A stretch of 52,323 nt of DNA from TMED13 sp042090305. GTDB taxonomy: Bacteria > Pseudomonadota > Alphaproteobacteria > Methylaequorales > Methylaequoraceae. This document shows positions 1-8,544 of this stretch, in pieces; within the stretch, counting starts at the first letter, position 1, and the number at the start of each line of letters is the position of its first letter. Both the position numbers and the translations under genes were made by a program. The DNA is taken from assembly GCA_042090305.1 (NCBI GenBank), contig JBELJQ010000010.1:1-52323 (forward strand), given 5' to 3'. Below the pieces are notes generated by a model that searched no databases, had not been told where the DNA came from, and saw only the letters and a list, made by a program, of their open reading frames with translations.

Positions 1-35
1 TCAATATTTTCTATTAAGGGATTTAAATACCCCAC
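1..35 (-). CDS. Possible 5' end of recG (partial, runs off the left edge)
   Basis: Downstream of the glmS stop, on the same strand, an open frame starts at a GTG (33-35), or at a TTG six bases upstream (39-41), and stays open to the window edge. It reads VGYLNPLIENI. ATP-dependent DNA helicase RecG proteins commonly begin with a short segment containing LNPLF, and recG lies next to glmS in a number of alphaproteobacteria; that is recalled family and synteny knowledge. Only eleven codons are visible, so this is a suggestion. It could equally be an untranslated 3' region of glmS. Confidence 0.25.
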   Translation of the reverse strand, partial: MGYLNPLIENI

Positions 36-43
36 CTTCAAGA

Positions 44-1861
44 TTACTCTACAGTTACACTCTTTGCAAGATTTCGTGGCTGGTCTACATCCGTACCTTT
101 TAGCACAGCTGTGTAGTAAGCTAATAACTGAATTGGCAATGCTATCAAGATTGGTTGAACAAATTCATCTACTACAGGGATTATTATTTTCATAATGTTT
201 TTATCATCAACAGACTTTTGACCATTAGCATCCGTAATCAATATCACTTTTCCACCACGAGCTAATACCTCTTTCATATTTGAAATATTTTTTTCAAAAA
301 GTTTATTTTTAGGTGCAATAAAAACAATTGGAAGATTTTTATCAACAAGAGCAATAGGACCGTGCTTCATTTCACCAGAAGCATATCCTTCTGCATGAAT
401 ATAAGATATTTCTTTGAGTTTGAGGGCACCTTCCATTGCTATTGGAAAACAAGAACCCCTTCCGAGGTACAAAACGCTTTTAGCCTTGTAAATATGCTTA
501 CACAACTTTTTTATTTTTTCAGTTAAATTTAAAACATTAGACATATTTGAAGGTATCTCAATAAGGCTTTCTATAATTTTCTTCTCTAAGTTATATTCTA
601 TACTTTTTGTGGAGCTTCCTATTAAAAGACATAGGCAGGATAAAATACTTAACTGTGCCGTGAATGCCTTTGTTGAAGCTACTCCTATTTCAGGTCCCGC
701 AGCAATTGTAAGAACATAATCCGATTCTCTTGCAATACTACTTTCCTTGTTATTAACCAAACTAAGGATCATACTCTTATTTTTTTTTGCATACCGTAGC
801 GCTGCTAATGTATCGGCAGTTTCGCCTGATTGTGAAATAAAGATGGATAAACAATTTTGGGTTTGTAAGTTCTTTTTATACCTATATTCAGATGCAAAAT
901 GAGCTGTTGAAGAAATTCCTAAGTAGTTTTCAAACCAGTAGGTAGCAGTTTGGCATGCAAAATATGATGTCCCGCAAGCAATTAAATCAATTTTTTTTAT
1001 TTTCTTCCAATTAATTTTTAGGCTTGGAATACTTATTTTTTTCTTTATTGGATTCAAAAATCTTGAAAGTGAATTGCTAATTATATTTGGTTGCTCATAA
1101 ATCTCTTTTTGCATGAAGTGATTAAAATTTCCTTTGCCAAGATTTGAGTCTCCGAAAGATGATGTTGTTATCTTTCTTTTTACTTTTTTAAATTCAGAAC
1201 TATAAATCTTAAATTTAGTATTATCTATAAAAACACTATCACCTTCATCTAAATAAATTATTTTTTGAGTAAATGGAGATAATGCTAGAGAGTCCGAACC
1301 AAGAAATATTGAACCATCTGATATGCCTACAGCTAATGGACTTCCCTTTCTTGCCCCCACTAATAAATTCAGACTCTTAAATAAAATTGCTATCGAAAAT
1401 GCACCTTCTAATTTATTTAGTGTGTTTTTCAAGGCTAACTCTGGGGTACTTTTTTTAAGATTATGATCAATTAAATGAGCAATAACTTCACTATCAGTTT
1501 CTGATTTAAATTTATAATTTTTTTTATTCAAAAATTTTTTTAATTCTGAATAATTTTCGATAATACCATTATGAACAATTGAAACATTAGATGAATTATG
1601 TGGATGAGCGTTTTTAGTTGATGGTACACCGTGCGTAGCCCACCTAGTATGACCAATACCTATTGTTCCCTTAATTTGCTTTTCTTTAAGTTTTCTTTGT
1701 AAATTTGCAAGTTTACCCTCAGACCTAATTGTCAATATTTTTTCATCATCTAAGATTGAGATACCAGACGAATCATAACCTCTGTATTCTAATTTTTTCA
1801 ACCCTTTTAAAATTAAGTCTTTAACAGGTCGTTTAGAATGGATTCCAAAAATTCCGCACAT
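44..1861 (-). CDS. glmS: Glutamine--fructose-6-phosphate aminotransferase (isomerizing)
   Basis: Converts fructose-6-phosphate and glutamine to glucosamine-6-phosphate, the first committed step to UDP-GlcNAc for peptidoglycan and lipid A. The 605-residue protein starts MCGIFGI, giving the N-terminal nucleophile Cys2 of a class II glutamine amidotransferase domain (about residues 2-220, with the HTRWATHG stretch near 70). Two SIS sugar-isomerase domains follow (LIACGTSYFA and SQSGETADT in the first; YLGRGSCFPIAMEGALKLKE in the second), and the tail DQPRNLAKSVTVE is typical of GlmS. Length is normal for the family. Its ATG overlaps the glmU stop by one base (TAATG), so the two consecutive pathway genes are probably translationally coupled. 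Confidence 0.97.
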   Translation of the reverse strand: MCGIFGIHSKRPVKDLILKGLKKLEYRGYDSSGISILDDEKILTIRSEGKLANLQRKLKEKQIKGTIGIGHTRWATHGVPSTKNAHPHNSSNVSIVHNGIIENYSELKKFLNKKNYKFKSETDSEVIAHLIDHNLKKSTPELALKNTLNKLEGAFSIAILFKSLNLLVGARKGSPLAVGISDGSIFLGSDSLALSPFTQKIIYLDEGDSVFIDNTKFKIYSSEFKKVKRKITTSSFGDSNLGKGNFNHFMQKEIYEQPNIISNSLSRFLNPIKKKISIPSLKINWKKIKKIDLIACGTSYFACQTATYWFENYLGISSTAHFASEYRYKKNLQTQNCLSIFISQSGETADTLAALRYAKKNKSMILSLVNNKESSIARESDYVLTIAAGPEIGVASTKAFTAQLSILSCLCLLIGSSTKSIEYNLEKKIIESLIEIPSNMSNVLNLTEKIKKLCKHIYKAKSVLYLGRGSCFPIAMEGALKLKEISYIHAEGYASGEMKHGPIALVDKNLPIVFIAPKNKLFEKNISNMKEVLARGGKVILITDANGQKSVDDKNIMKIIIPVVDEFVQPILIALPIQLLAYYTAVLKGTDVDQPRNLAKSVTVE

Positions 1862-3180
1862 TATTTTTTTTTCTTTTCTTTTCTAATTAACTCAGATTTT
1901 CTGTAAATCAAACTGTTTGCACTCGTGTTTTTATTAACAATGGTCCCGGCACCAATAGTAGTGTTTTTATTTATTTCAAGGGGAGCTATTAATGAAGTAT
2001 TCGATCCAATAAAACAATCTGAACCAATCGTAGTTTTATTTTTCTTTATTCCATCATAATTACAAGTAATACTTCCTGCTCCAATATTAGTTCTATCTTT
2101 AATTATTGCATCGCCTACATATGATAAATGAGAGATTTTTACATCCTTATGAATATCTGATTTTTTTATCTCAACAAAATTTCCGACTTTAGTTCCACTT
2201 TTAATATTAGTATTATCTCTTAATCTTGCGAATGGACCAATAGTACAATTTGCGTGAATTGTACTATTTTCAATATGGCAAAAGCTTTTTACTATTACGT
2301 TTGAACCAATATCAACACCTTTCCCAAAAAAAACATGTGGCTGAATAAGTACGTTTTTTCCAATCTTAGTATCATAACTAAAAAAAACTGAGTCATCATC
2401 GATTAAATTGACACCTTTTTCTAGGTAAAAGTCTCTTTTTTTTCTTTGAAAGATTTTGTTTATCGAAGAGAGTTCAGTCATATTATTTACACCTTTACAC
2501 TCATCCTCGGAACATGAGAAATGGCCAGTTTTTAATTGATTTTGATAAAAAATATTAACCAAGTCAGTAAGATAATATTCTTTCTTTTTATTATTATTTT
2601 TTACTTTATAAATATTTTCAAGAAGTTTTTCTGTATTAAAAATCATTATCCCTGTATTACAAAGATCAGAGCACTTGGTTATATTATCTTTTGTAATCTC
2701 AATTTTCTCAATTATTTGGGAAAGTATTCCATTATCAAAATATAGCCTGCCATAAGAATTTTGTTGTGATTTTGGTAGCATGGAAAGTACACATAAATCT
2801 AAACTATTTTTTTTAAAATAACTCAACGCTTTGTTAAGAGTTTTGCTTTCAATTAAAGGTGTATCACCATACAAAATAATTGTATTTATAGTTTTATCAT
2901 TTCTAAACTGTTTCATAGCAACTTTCACTGCGTCGGCAGTTCCATTTCTAATCTTTTGTCTTGCAAATTTTATTTGTTTATATTTCTCGCTCAATTTTTT
3001 CTCAAACTCAATTAATTCATCTGAGATAACGGTTATAAAATCTTTAGGCTTAAGTAATTCCACTGTATCTAAAACATGATTAATCATTGGATAATTCCCA
3101 ACCTCGTGAAAAACCTTTGGTAGTGAAGAATTCATACGTGAACCTTTACCTGCTGCTAATACAATGATAGATAATGTCAT
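1861..3180 (-). CDS. glmU: Bifunctional UDP-GlcNAc pyrophosphorylase / GlcN-1-P acetyltransferase
   Basis: Acetylates glucosamine-1-phosphate and couples GlcNAc-1-P to UTP, giving UDP-GlcNAc. The N-terminal nucleotidyltransferase domain shows LAAGKGSRM at residues 8-16, and GDTP near 105 in the sugar-nucleotide site. From about residue 250 the protein is a left-handed beta-helix of imperfect hexapeptides, including NVLIQPHVFF, TIGPFARLRD and AGSITCNYDG. At 439 residues it is slightly shorter than the roughly 455 of E. coli; the C-terminal tail is short and lysine-rich. It is the first gene of the glmU-glmS pair and is divergent from gph, with about 45 bp between. A 12-bp inverted repeat lies inside the acetyltransferase part and is listed separately. 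Confidence 0.96.
   Translation of the reverse strand: MTLSIIVLAAGKGSRMNSSLPKVFHEVGNYPMINHVLDTVELLKPKDFITVISDELIEFEKKLSEKYKQIKFARQKIRNGTADAVKVAMKQFRNDKTINTIILYGDTPLIESKTLNKALSYFKKNSLDLCVLSMLPKSQQNSYGRLYFDNGILSQIIEKIEITKDNITKCSDLCNTGIMIFNTEKLLENIYKVKNNNKKKEYYLTDLVNIFYQNQLKTGHFSCSEDECKGVNNMTELSSINKIFQRKKRDFYLEKGVNLIDDDSVFFSYDTKIGKNVLIQPHVFFGKGVDIGSNVIVKSFCHIENSTIHANCTIGPFARLRDNTNIKSGTKVGNFVEIKKSDIHKDVKISHLSYVGDAIIKDRTNIGAGSITCNYDGIKKNKTTIGSDCFIGSNTSLIAPLEINKNTTIGAGTIVNKNTSANSLIYRKSELIRKEKKKK
2239..2268. repeat. 12-bp perfect inverted repeat inside glmU
   Basis: AATAGTACAATT (2239-2250) and its exact reverse complement AATTGTACTATT (2257-2268) flank a six-base loop TGCGTG. It lies in the hexapeptide-repeat coding region, where neighbouring turns use similar codons, so it may be a by-product of the repeat structure. 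In mRNA it would form a stable A/U-rich hairpin. No function is claimed. Confidence 0.6.
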
Positions 3181-3225
3181 AAAAGTTTTCTTTTAATATA
3201 CTTTTTATCAGATAAATATTTGTTT

Positions 3226-3888
3226 ATGAATAAAAATTTTAAATGTATCATTTTCGACCTTGATGGAACACTAATAGATAGTGGGCCTGATTTATTAAAC
3301 TCACTTAATCACGTTCTTAAGATAGAGGGACTTGAAAAGGTAAGTAAAAATGTCTTAGGAAATCTTGTTGGAGGTGGTGCTGAAGTCATGATTAGAAAAG
3401 GATTTCAACACTTAGGATTTAATTTTGACGAATCAAAAATGAATGGATATGTAAGTGACTTTTTAGAATTTTATATGAAAAACTGTATCAATGAAACAAA
3501 GCTTTATGACGATGTTGAGTCTACGTTAAAATATTTTTGTGATAAAAAAATTAAAATTTGTATATGTACTAACAAAAAACAATACTTAACTGATAAAATA
3601 ATTTCTGGATTTAATATAGGAAAGTATTTTGAACTAGTTTTGGGATCCTCAGAAAAAATGAGACTCAAGCCTGATCAGGAAATGTTAAAATATTGTATTG
3701 ATTATACTAAATACAACCCTGAACAATGTATAATGATTGGTGATAGTGATAACGATATAGTACCAGCAAATGAATTAGGAATTTTATCTGTTTATGTAAA
3801 TTATGGATACGGAACTTTATCAAAAAACGTCAAGCCAAACTATGAAGTAAAAAGTGTTAAAGAAATTATTCAAGTTTTAGAAAATTAA
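3226..3888 (+). CDS. gph: HAD-family phosphatase, phosphoglycolate phosphatase-like
   Basis: Haloacid-dehalogenase superfamily phosphatase, probably hydrolysing 2-phosphoglycolate, a by-product of DNA 3'-end repair. Seen: motif I DLDGT with nucleophile Asp11 and Asp13 (numbering from ATG 3226); motif II threonine in ICICTNKK; motif III lysine in RLKPDQEM; and the acidic motif IV MIGDSDNDI. An alpha-helical cap occupies about residues 15-85. I prefer the ATG at 3226 over the upstream in-frame TTG at 3220. Phosphatase type in this superfamily cannot be fixed from motifs, so another small sugar phosphate is possible. It is divergent from glmU. Confidence 0.85.
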   Translation: MNKNFKCIIFDLDGTLIDSGPDLLNSLNHVLKIEGLEKVSKNVLGNLVGGGAEVMIRKGFQHLGFNFDESKMNGYVSDFLEFYMKNCINETKLYDDVESTLKYFCDKKIKICICTNKKQYLTDKIISGFNIGKYFELVLGSSEKMRLKPDQEMLKYCIDYTKYNPEQCIMIGDSDNDIVPANELGILSVYVNYGYGTLSKNVKPNYEVKSVKEIIQVLEN

Positions 3889-4010
3889 ATTTTAATTCTT
3901 TCATTAAAAAAAATATTTATTTCCGTAAGACCTTTGTAGATTGTCATAATTGCAACAATTAATGCGCAAAGTGCAATAAAATACATAATCTTATAAAACT
4001 TAGGGTCCAT
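3885..4010 (-). CDS. Possible small single-TM protein (41 aa)
   Basis: A 41-codon frame begins MDPKFYKIMYFIALC and has one hydrophobic segment (about residues 8-25) followed by a short hydrophilic tail ending in ERIKI. It is convergent with gph and overlaps its last bases by four. No strong Shine-Dalgarno sequence precedes the ATG; an in-frame TTG lies six codons upstream. The pattern (charged N-terminus, one TM, polar tail) is plausible for a small membrane protein. A/T-rich DNA produces such frames by chance, so confidence is modest. I do not recognise a family. Confidence 0.4.
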   Translation of the reverse strand: MDPKFYKIMYFIALCALIVAIMTIYKGLTEINIFFNERIKI

Positions 4011-4141
4011 ATAACTATTATAGAACAAATTTTGAAAAAATATACTATTCATGTAGTGAATTAATCTTATGTTAATAATAAATTTGATTAATATGTTAAT
4101 TTTTTCTAATTTCTATTTTTTAATTTTGAGACGAGGTATAA

Positions 4142-4399
4142 ATGAAAAAAATATTAACTATTCTTATTATAACATTTTTTATTAATGATTCTATTAACTT
4201 TGCTAATGCTGACTGCTTAAAATCACTCGATAATGAACTCAAAGCAACAAAGATTCAGCTTGAAAAATTTTCTTGTAAAAAAACACAATCACTGAAAGTT
4301 AAATTCACATGCGAAGAATCTGCTCCAAAGGGGTGGGCTAAATTTTATTCTAATAAGTTCCGGAATATTGAGAATAAAATCCTTAAGTGTCTAATTTAA
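4142..4399 (+). CDS. Small exported cysteine-containing protein, function unknown
   Basis: An 85-residue protein with a clear Sec signal peptide: Lys-Lys start, a hydrophobic core over residues 4-14, and a likely cleavage after NFANA at residue 23. The mature part of about 62 residues starts DCLKSLDNELKA, is lysine-rich, and holds four cysteines (near mature positions 2, 22, 36 and 60) that could form two disulfides in the periplasm. A good ribosome site (ACGAGG) lies about six bases before the ATG. It stands alone between gph and the tsaC-like gene. I do not recognise the family. Confidence 0.7.
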   Translation: MKKILTILIITFFINDSINFANADCLKSLDNELKATKIQLEKFSCKKTQSLKVKFTCEESAPKGWAKFYSNKFRNIENKILKCLI

Positions 4400-4450
4400 A
4401 CAAAAAATTTATGTGGTTTTAGATTTCTTTTTTTTGAATATATTAATTGC

Positions 4451-5407
4451 ATGGGTAAAAATATACTAAAAGAATCATCCTATGCAATTAATAAAGCGAT
4501 TAGGATTTTAGAATCTGGTGGACTTGTTTCAGTTAAAACTGAAACTGTTTATGGATTAGCTTGTGATCCAAGTAATATTTATTCAATAAAAAAATTGTAT
4601 CATACAAAACGTCGACCACTGCTCAACCCACTGATTCTGCATGTAAGTACTTTAAAGATGCTAAGATCTATTTCAGAAGTTGGAGAAGTTTCTGAAAAAG
4701 TTATCAAAAACTTCTGGCCTGGTCCTTTAACTTTAATTCTTCCAAGAAAGAAAAGCTCACTTATACTTGATAATGCTGTATCTGGATTGAATACAATCGC
4801 AGTAAGAATGCCAAATTCTAAAGTTTTTCTTAGAATTATAAATAAAATAGGAAGACCATTAGCAGCTCCTAGTGCAAATCAAAGTGGGTATATTTCATCT
4901 ACTAATGCGCACCATGTATTCGATTCTTTTAAAAAGGATGTAGATCTAATTATAAACTCTGGCCAATCAGAATATGGGCTAGAATCTACAATTATTGATT
5001 TATCAAAAAAAAAAATTTTTTTACAACGTCCCGGTGTGATTGGTATTGAGGAATTGGAAAAAAAAATAAAATTAAAAATTTATGAAAAAAAAATTTCTAA
5101 GAATATTAAACCAAATGCACCGGGACAATTATTCAAACACTACGCACCAAATACTCCGGTAAAACTTAATGTAAAAAGACCTTCTAAAGGTGAGGCCTTT
5201 TTAGCTTTCGGAAGAAATTCAATAGATCATTCACCGAAATTAAATTTATCGATTAATGGGAATTTAAAAGAGGCAGCTTATAATTTGTTTAATTTTTTGA
5301 GAAAATTAGATAAATTAAATAAAATAAATATTTCTGTAAGTCCAATTCCTCAAAAAGGTATTGGTAAAGCTATAAACGAAAGATTAAAAAGAGCAGCATA
5401 TAAATGA
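4451..5407 (+). CDS. tsaC: L-threonylcarbamoyladenylate synthase (Sua5/TsaC/YrdC family)
   Basis: Makes threonylcarbamoyl-AMP from threonine, bicarbonate and ATP, the first step of t6A37 modification of tRNAs that read ANN codons. The N-terminal YrdC domain (about residues 8-205) shows VKTETVYGLACD, the basic KRRPLLNPLILH segment, WPGPLTLIL, AVRMPN, and PSANQSG followed by a STIID stretch. The roughly 110 residues after it match the extra C-terminal Sua5 domain, including the linker with PGQLFKHYAP, so this is the long Sua5 form (318 aa) rather than short TsaC. Its stop overlaps the next start by ATGA, implying coupling to the flavoprotein gene. Confidence 0.93.
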   Translation: MGKNILKESSYAINKAIRILESGGLVSVKTETVYGLACDPSNIYSIKKLYHTKRRPLLNPLILHVSTLKMLRSISEVGEVSEKVIKNFWPGPLTLILPRKKSSLILDNAVSGLNTIAVRMPNSKVFLRIINKIGRPLAAPSANQSGYISSTNAHHVFDSFKKDVDLIINSGQSEYGLESTIIDLSKKKIFLQRPGVIGIEELEKKIKLKIYEKKISKNIKPNAPGQLFKHYAPNTPVKLNVKRPSKGEAFLAFGRNSIDHSPKLNLSINGNLKEAAYNLFNFLRKLDKLNKINISVSPIPQKGIGKAINERLKRAAYK

Positions 5408-6798
5408 AAAGAAACTTCAATACATTATTACAAAAAATGAATAAAAATGAATATAGTACAGACCAGGAAACTATTAGTAAATTTTGTATTGATTGGAGAG
5501 GTAAATATAAAGGTACCTCCGATTTAATTTTTTTTCCTTCAACAGTTTCAAAAATTATTGAAATTGTGAAATTTTGTAACTTAAATCGTATTCCAATTGT
5601 TCCACAAGGGGGTAATACAAGTTTAGTTGGTGGGTCAGTACCCAGAAAAAATAAAGGAGAAATAATACTTAACTTATCAAAATTAAATAAAATAAGAGAT
5701 ATTGATAATGTTAGTAACACCATAACCGTTGAAAGCGGGTGTATTCTAGATAATATAAATGAAAAACTCAGTAAACATCAACACGAGATGCCAATTTCAC
5801 TTGGTTCCAAGGGGAGTTGTCATATTGGAGGTAATATAGCGACAAATGCAGGTGGTCTCAATGTAATTAAATATGGATCAATAAGATCAAATATTCTTGG
5901 GATAGAAGCAGTGTTACCAAATGGAGAACTTTTTAGTGATCTCAAAATAGTGAAAAAAAATAATACAGGCTTAGATTTAAAACAACTTCTTATTGGAGCA
6001 GAGGGTACTTTAGGTATTATAACTGCAGCAGTATTGAGAACTTATAAAAAAGTGAATGATAGAGTAGTGTTAATGCTATGTTTTAAAGAATTCAATAAAG
6101 TTTTAGATGCATATGTAAATTTTGTTAAACTATTTGGTGAGTTGATCACAGCTTTTGAATTCATGAACGATTTTTCAATTTCACTAATAAATAAATTTAA
6201 TGATAGTTTAAGGTTACCATTCGCAGGCAAACATTATTGCTTAGTTGAATTAACTAACTTTTTGGATATTAACGACTACAACAATTTTATTTATGAGAAA
6301 TTAAATAAAATAAACTTAATAAATACAGAACTGATTGTCTCAAAGTCAGAAAATGAAAATAAAAATTTCTGGAAAATTAGGGAGGAGATACCGTTAGCTG
6401 AAAAGCAACTTAAAAATATTATACAACATGATGTGTCGTTACCTCTAAAAAATATTGAAAATTTTATTGATGTAAGTACGAATTATTTAAAAAAACTCGA
6501 TTCAAATATAAAAATAATTAATTTTGGACATCTCGGGGATAATAATCTCCACTTTAATGTTTTTATCGACAGAGATGTAAACAATGAAGAATATAATTTT
6601 TTAAAGAAAAAAATTAATGAAATAATTTTTTCTAATGTTTCTAGTTATGAGGGGGCTATAAGTGCTGAACATGGGATAGGCCAATTGAGAAGAAAACAGT
6701 TAAAGAAATATAAAAGTCCAGATGATTTAAGAATTATGAACCTTATTAAAAAAATATATGATCCTAATAATATTATGAACCCTGGAAAAGTATTTTAA
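5404..6798 (+). CDS. FAD-linked oxidase, D-2-hydroxyglutarate dehydrogenase-like
   Basis: A VAO/PCMH-type flavoprotein that oxidises a D-2-hydroxyacid. The FAD-binding half carries the PP-loop region VPQGGNTSLVGGSVP (near residue 75) and LGSKGSCHIGGNIATNAGG (near 140), which closely match human and bacterial D-2-hydroxyglutarate dehydrogenases. The C-terminal half has NFGHLGDNNLHFNV and the closing segments AEHGIGQLRR and NPGKVF of the GlcD/D2HGDH group. At 464 residues it is normal. D-2-hydroxyglutarate is a by-product of serine synthesis, but glycolate or D-lactate cannot be excluded. It overlaps tsaC upstream and meets the minus-strand glycosyltransferase tail to tail with four shared bases. 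Confidence 0.85.
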   Translation: MKRNFNTLLQKMNKNEYSTDQETISKFCIDWRGKYKGTSDLIFFPSTVSKIIEIVKFCNLNRIPIVPQGGNTSLVGGSVPRKNKGEIILNLSKLNKIRDIDNVSNTITVESGCILDNINEKLSKHQHEMPISLGSKGSCHIGGNIATNAGGLNVIKYGSIRSNILGIEAVLPNGELFSDLKIVKKNNTGLDLKQLLIGAEGTLGIITAAVLRTYKKVNDRVVLMLCFKEFNKVLDAYVNFVKLFGELITAFEFMNDFSISLINKFNDSLRLPFAGKHYCLVELTNFLDINDYNNFIYEKLNKINLINTELIVSKSENENKNFWKIREEIPLAEKQLKNIIQHDVSLPLKNIENFIDVSTNYLKKLDSNIKIINFGHLGDNNLHFNVFIDRDVNNEEYNFLKKKINEIIFSNVSSYEGAISAEHGIGQLRRKQLKKYKSPDDLRIMNLIKKIYDPNNIMNPGKVF

Positions 6799-7703
6799 TC
6801 TAGGAAATTTTTATAGATGGCATTGGCCTCTTCACAAACTTTATTTATTTTAAAATTAATTTTTAATAAACCCAAAATGTAAAGGAGAAAATACTTTATA
6901 AAGTATGCTCTCAATTTTTTATTTCTTGCAAATCTCCAAGCCCTTGCAGTAAGTCTTCTTTGTGCATAAAGTTTGTACCTTAAAGGTAATTGAGGGTTGT
7001 CTTTTAAAAAAAGCTCTAACGATTTAGATACTCTATAAATTTGGTTATTTTTTTTTTCTGATATTTGCCCAGGTGCACTCTTTGGTAAAATTGCTATAGG
7101 ATAATTTAATCTGATAAAATTTCCTTTATAAGCAAGTTTAAGTGTTAAAGAGTATTCTTGACTGAACACAACCCTTTCATCACAGCCATTGACTTTTTTA
7201 CATATTTTAGTTCTTACCATAAATTGGGATGGATTGAACATTGAATTTCTCATAGCAAGTTCGATAGGTTTATTTAAAAAAGAAGTATCTTTAGGATCAA
7301 ATTTATCATTTAATTTTGTATTTCTTATATCTTTAACTTTTCTCTGTAGACCATAAGCTAATATAACATCATCATTTTTTTCAAGAATATTTAGTAGAGA
7401 AATCGTAGCCTTATTTATCAAAATATCATCAGCATCTAAAAATTTTATATATTTCATTGTTGCCAACTCTATTCCAACATTAGTTGCCTTAGCGGAACCT
7501 TTATTTTTTTGACTAATAATCTTACAGTTTCTAAATTTTTTTGTTTTAGTTTTTATTAAAGATAGAGAGTTATCCGTAGAACCATCGTCAATAAAGATGA
7601 ACTCTCGTTTAAAATCACCTTTTTGATGCATCAATGAAGTGATGACAGTGTTCAAGTATTTTGCCTTGTTAAATACAGGTATAATAAATGATACTGATGA
7701 CAA
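6795..7703 (-). CDS. Family 2 glycosyltransferase
   Basis: An inverting GT-A glycosyltransferase. It begins SFIIPVFNKAKYLNTVI, has FIDDGSTDNSL near residue 38, and the metal-binding LDADD near 91, followed by a conserved-type EYSLTLKLA segment near 183. The C-terminal 60 residues are basic and aromatic, as for attachment to the membrane face, but no TM segment is clear. The sugar and acceptor cannot be read from sequence. It lies five bases after the lipoprotein gene at the end of the long minus-strand murA-infA-maf run, away from the main glycosyltransferase cluster at 19.9-23.6 kb. Confidence 0.85.
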   Translation of the reverse strand: MSSVSFIIPVFNKAKYLNTVITSLMHQKGDFKREFIFIDDGSTDNSLSLIKTKTKKFRNCKIISQKNKGSAKATNVGIELATMKYIKFLDADDILINKATISLLNILEKNDDVILAYGLQRKVKDIRNTKLNDKFDPKDTSFLNKPIELAMRNSMFNPSQFMVRTKICKKVNGCDERVVFSQEYSLTLKLAYKGNFIRLNYPIAILPKSAPGQISEKKNNQIYRVSKSLELFLKDNPQLPLRYKLYAQRRLTARAWRFARNKKLRAYFIKYFLLYILGLLKINFKINKVCEEANAIYKNFLD

Positions 7704-7708
7704 TTAAT

Positions 7709-8416
7709 TTATTCCTGAAAATTTACTAAATATTTTTCCAACTCCATATTTCCAAATGCAGAAGCATCAGTTTTCTCAATTCTCTTTTGAAAGACCAAAC
7801 CAATATTATTACATAATACTTCATTATTTTTAATTGTCACACTAATGGGACCAGAACGAGTATCGGCAATAAAGTTTGTTTTTCCTTTTCCCTCAATTTC
7901 AATACAATCATTAAACTTTTTCTTTTTGAAAGAAAACTTAAAGTTTTTTCTAATTATCTTATAAGACATATCAGCCATTGCTCTTGGTTTAAAGTTTCTG
8001 AGTGGTGGTTGAAAACCTTTTACTAGAAATAATTGTTCTTTCGCTTCCCACTCTTTTCTTTTAAAATTTAGGTCTGGATAAATTATTTTCTGAACTGGCT
8101 CAACCATTCCCTCATTAAAAGCCAAAACAACTGATTTACGAAAAACAGAGTTAGTATCATTATCAATTTCATAGGTATAGTAGCTGCCATCTGAATATAA
8201 CTTTGCAAGTTCAGTTTTATTTCTACTTTTATTTTTCTTTACATTTGTAATCATAACCCTTTTGATGAATTTATTATCTTTATAAGAAGAATGGATACTT
8301 ATTGAATAAGTCCATTTACTATCAAGTTTCATAGGAAAAAAATTATCTGATTCTAATTCACAACTATGAATAGAGAATAATAATAAGAGGATAATAGTTT
8401 TATAAAAATAACTCAT
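7709..8416 (-). CDS. Lipoprotein of unknown function (paralogue of 33854-34540)
   Basis: The start is the ATG at 8416 (MSYFYKTIILLLLF), because the longer frame runs into tRNA-Phe. The signal ends in SIHSC, giving lipidated Cys19, and the mature protein is about 217 residues, mostly beta-like. Shortly after the Cys is FFPMKLDSKWTYSI; near the C-terminus are NDCIEIEGKGKTNFIAD, GPISVTIKNNE and NNIGLV. The lipoprotein at 33854-34540 has the same order: YFPI...WSYSV, RDCLHLKGVGNTKFIGD, GSIDINI, KNVGLV. The two are therefore divergent paralogues. It lies directly behind tRNA-Phe and before a GT2 gene. Function unknown. Confidence 0.82.
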   Translation of the reverse strand: MSYFYKTIILLLLFSIHSCELESDNFFPMKLDSKWTYSISIHSSYKDNKFIKRVMITNVKKNKSRNKTELAKLYSDGSYYTYEIDNDTNSVFRKSVVLAFNEGMVEPVQKIIYPDLNFKRKEWEAKEQLFLVKGFQPPLRNFKPRAMADMSYKIIRKNFKFSFKKKKFNDCIEIEGKGKTNFIADTRSGPISVTIKNNEVLCNNIGLVFQKRIEKTDASAFGNMELEKYLVNFQE

Positions 8417-8421
8417 AAAAA

Positions 8422-8497
8422 TGGTGCCCAGGGGAGGAATTGAACCACCGACACAGCGATTTTCAGTCGCTTGCTCTACCAACTGAGCTACCTGGGC
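8422..8497 (-). tRNA. tRNA-Phe (GAA)
   Basis: A complete 76-base tRNA on the minus strand. The acceptor stem GCCCAGG (8491-8497) pairs with CCTGGGC (8426-8432); discriminator A and an encoded CCA (8422-8424) follow. The D arm has GCTC/GAGC with GG in the loop. The anticodon loop is CTGAAAA with anticodon GAA, and the T arm has the canonical loop TTCAATT. It lies next to maf and infA, a placement common in alphaproteobacteria, and was probably the reason the neighbouring lipoprotein frame looked artificially long. Confidence 0.97.
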
Positions 8498-8544
8498 ATT
8501 TTATAATTAATAATAATTACTCAGCCTAAAGAAAATGAAACAAA

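Noticed and set aside
8417..8482. N-terminal extension of the lipoprotein frame (MVEQATENRCVGG...)
   Set aside because: It is a reading of the tRNA-Phe gene; the lipoprotein signal begins at the ATG at 8416.
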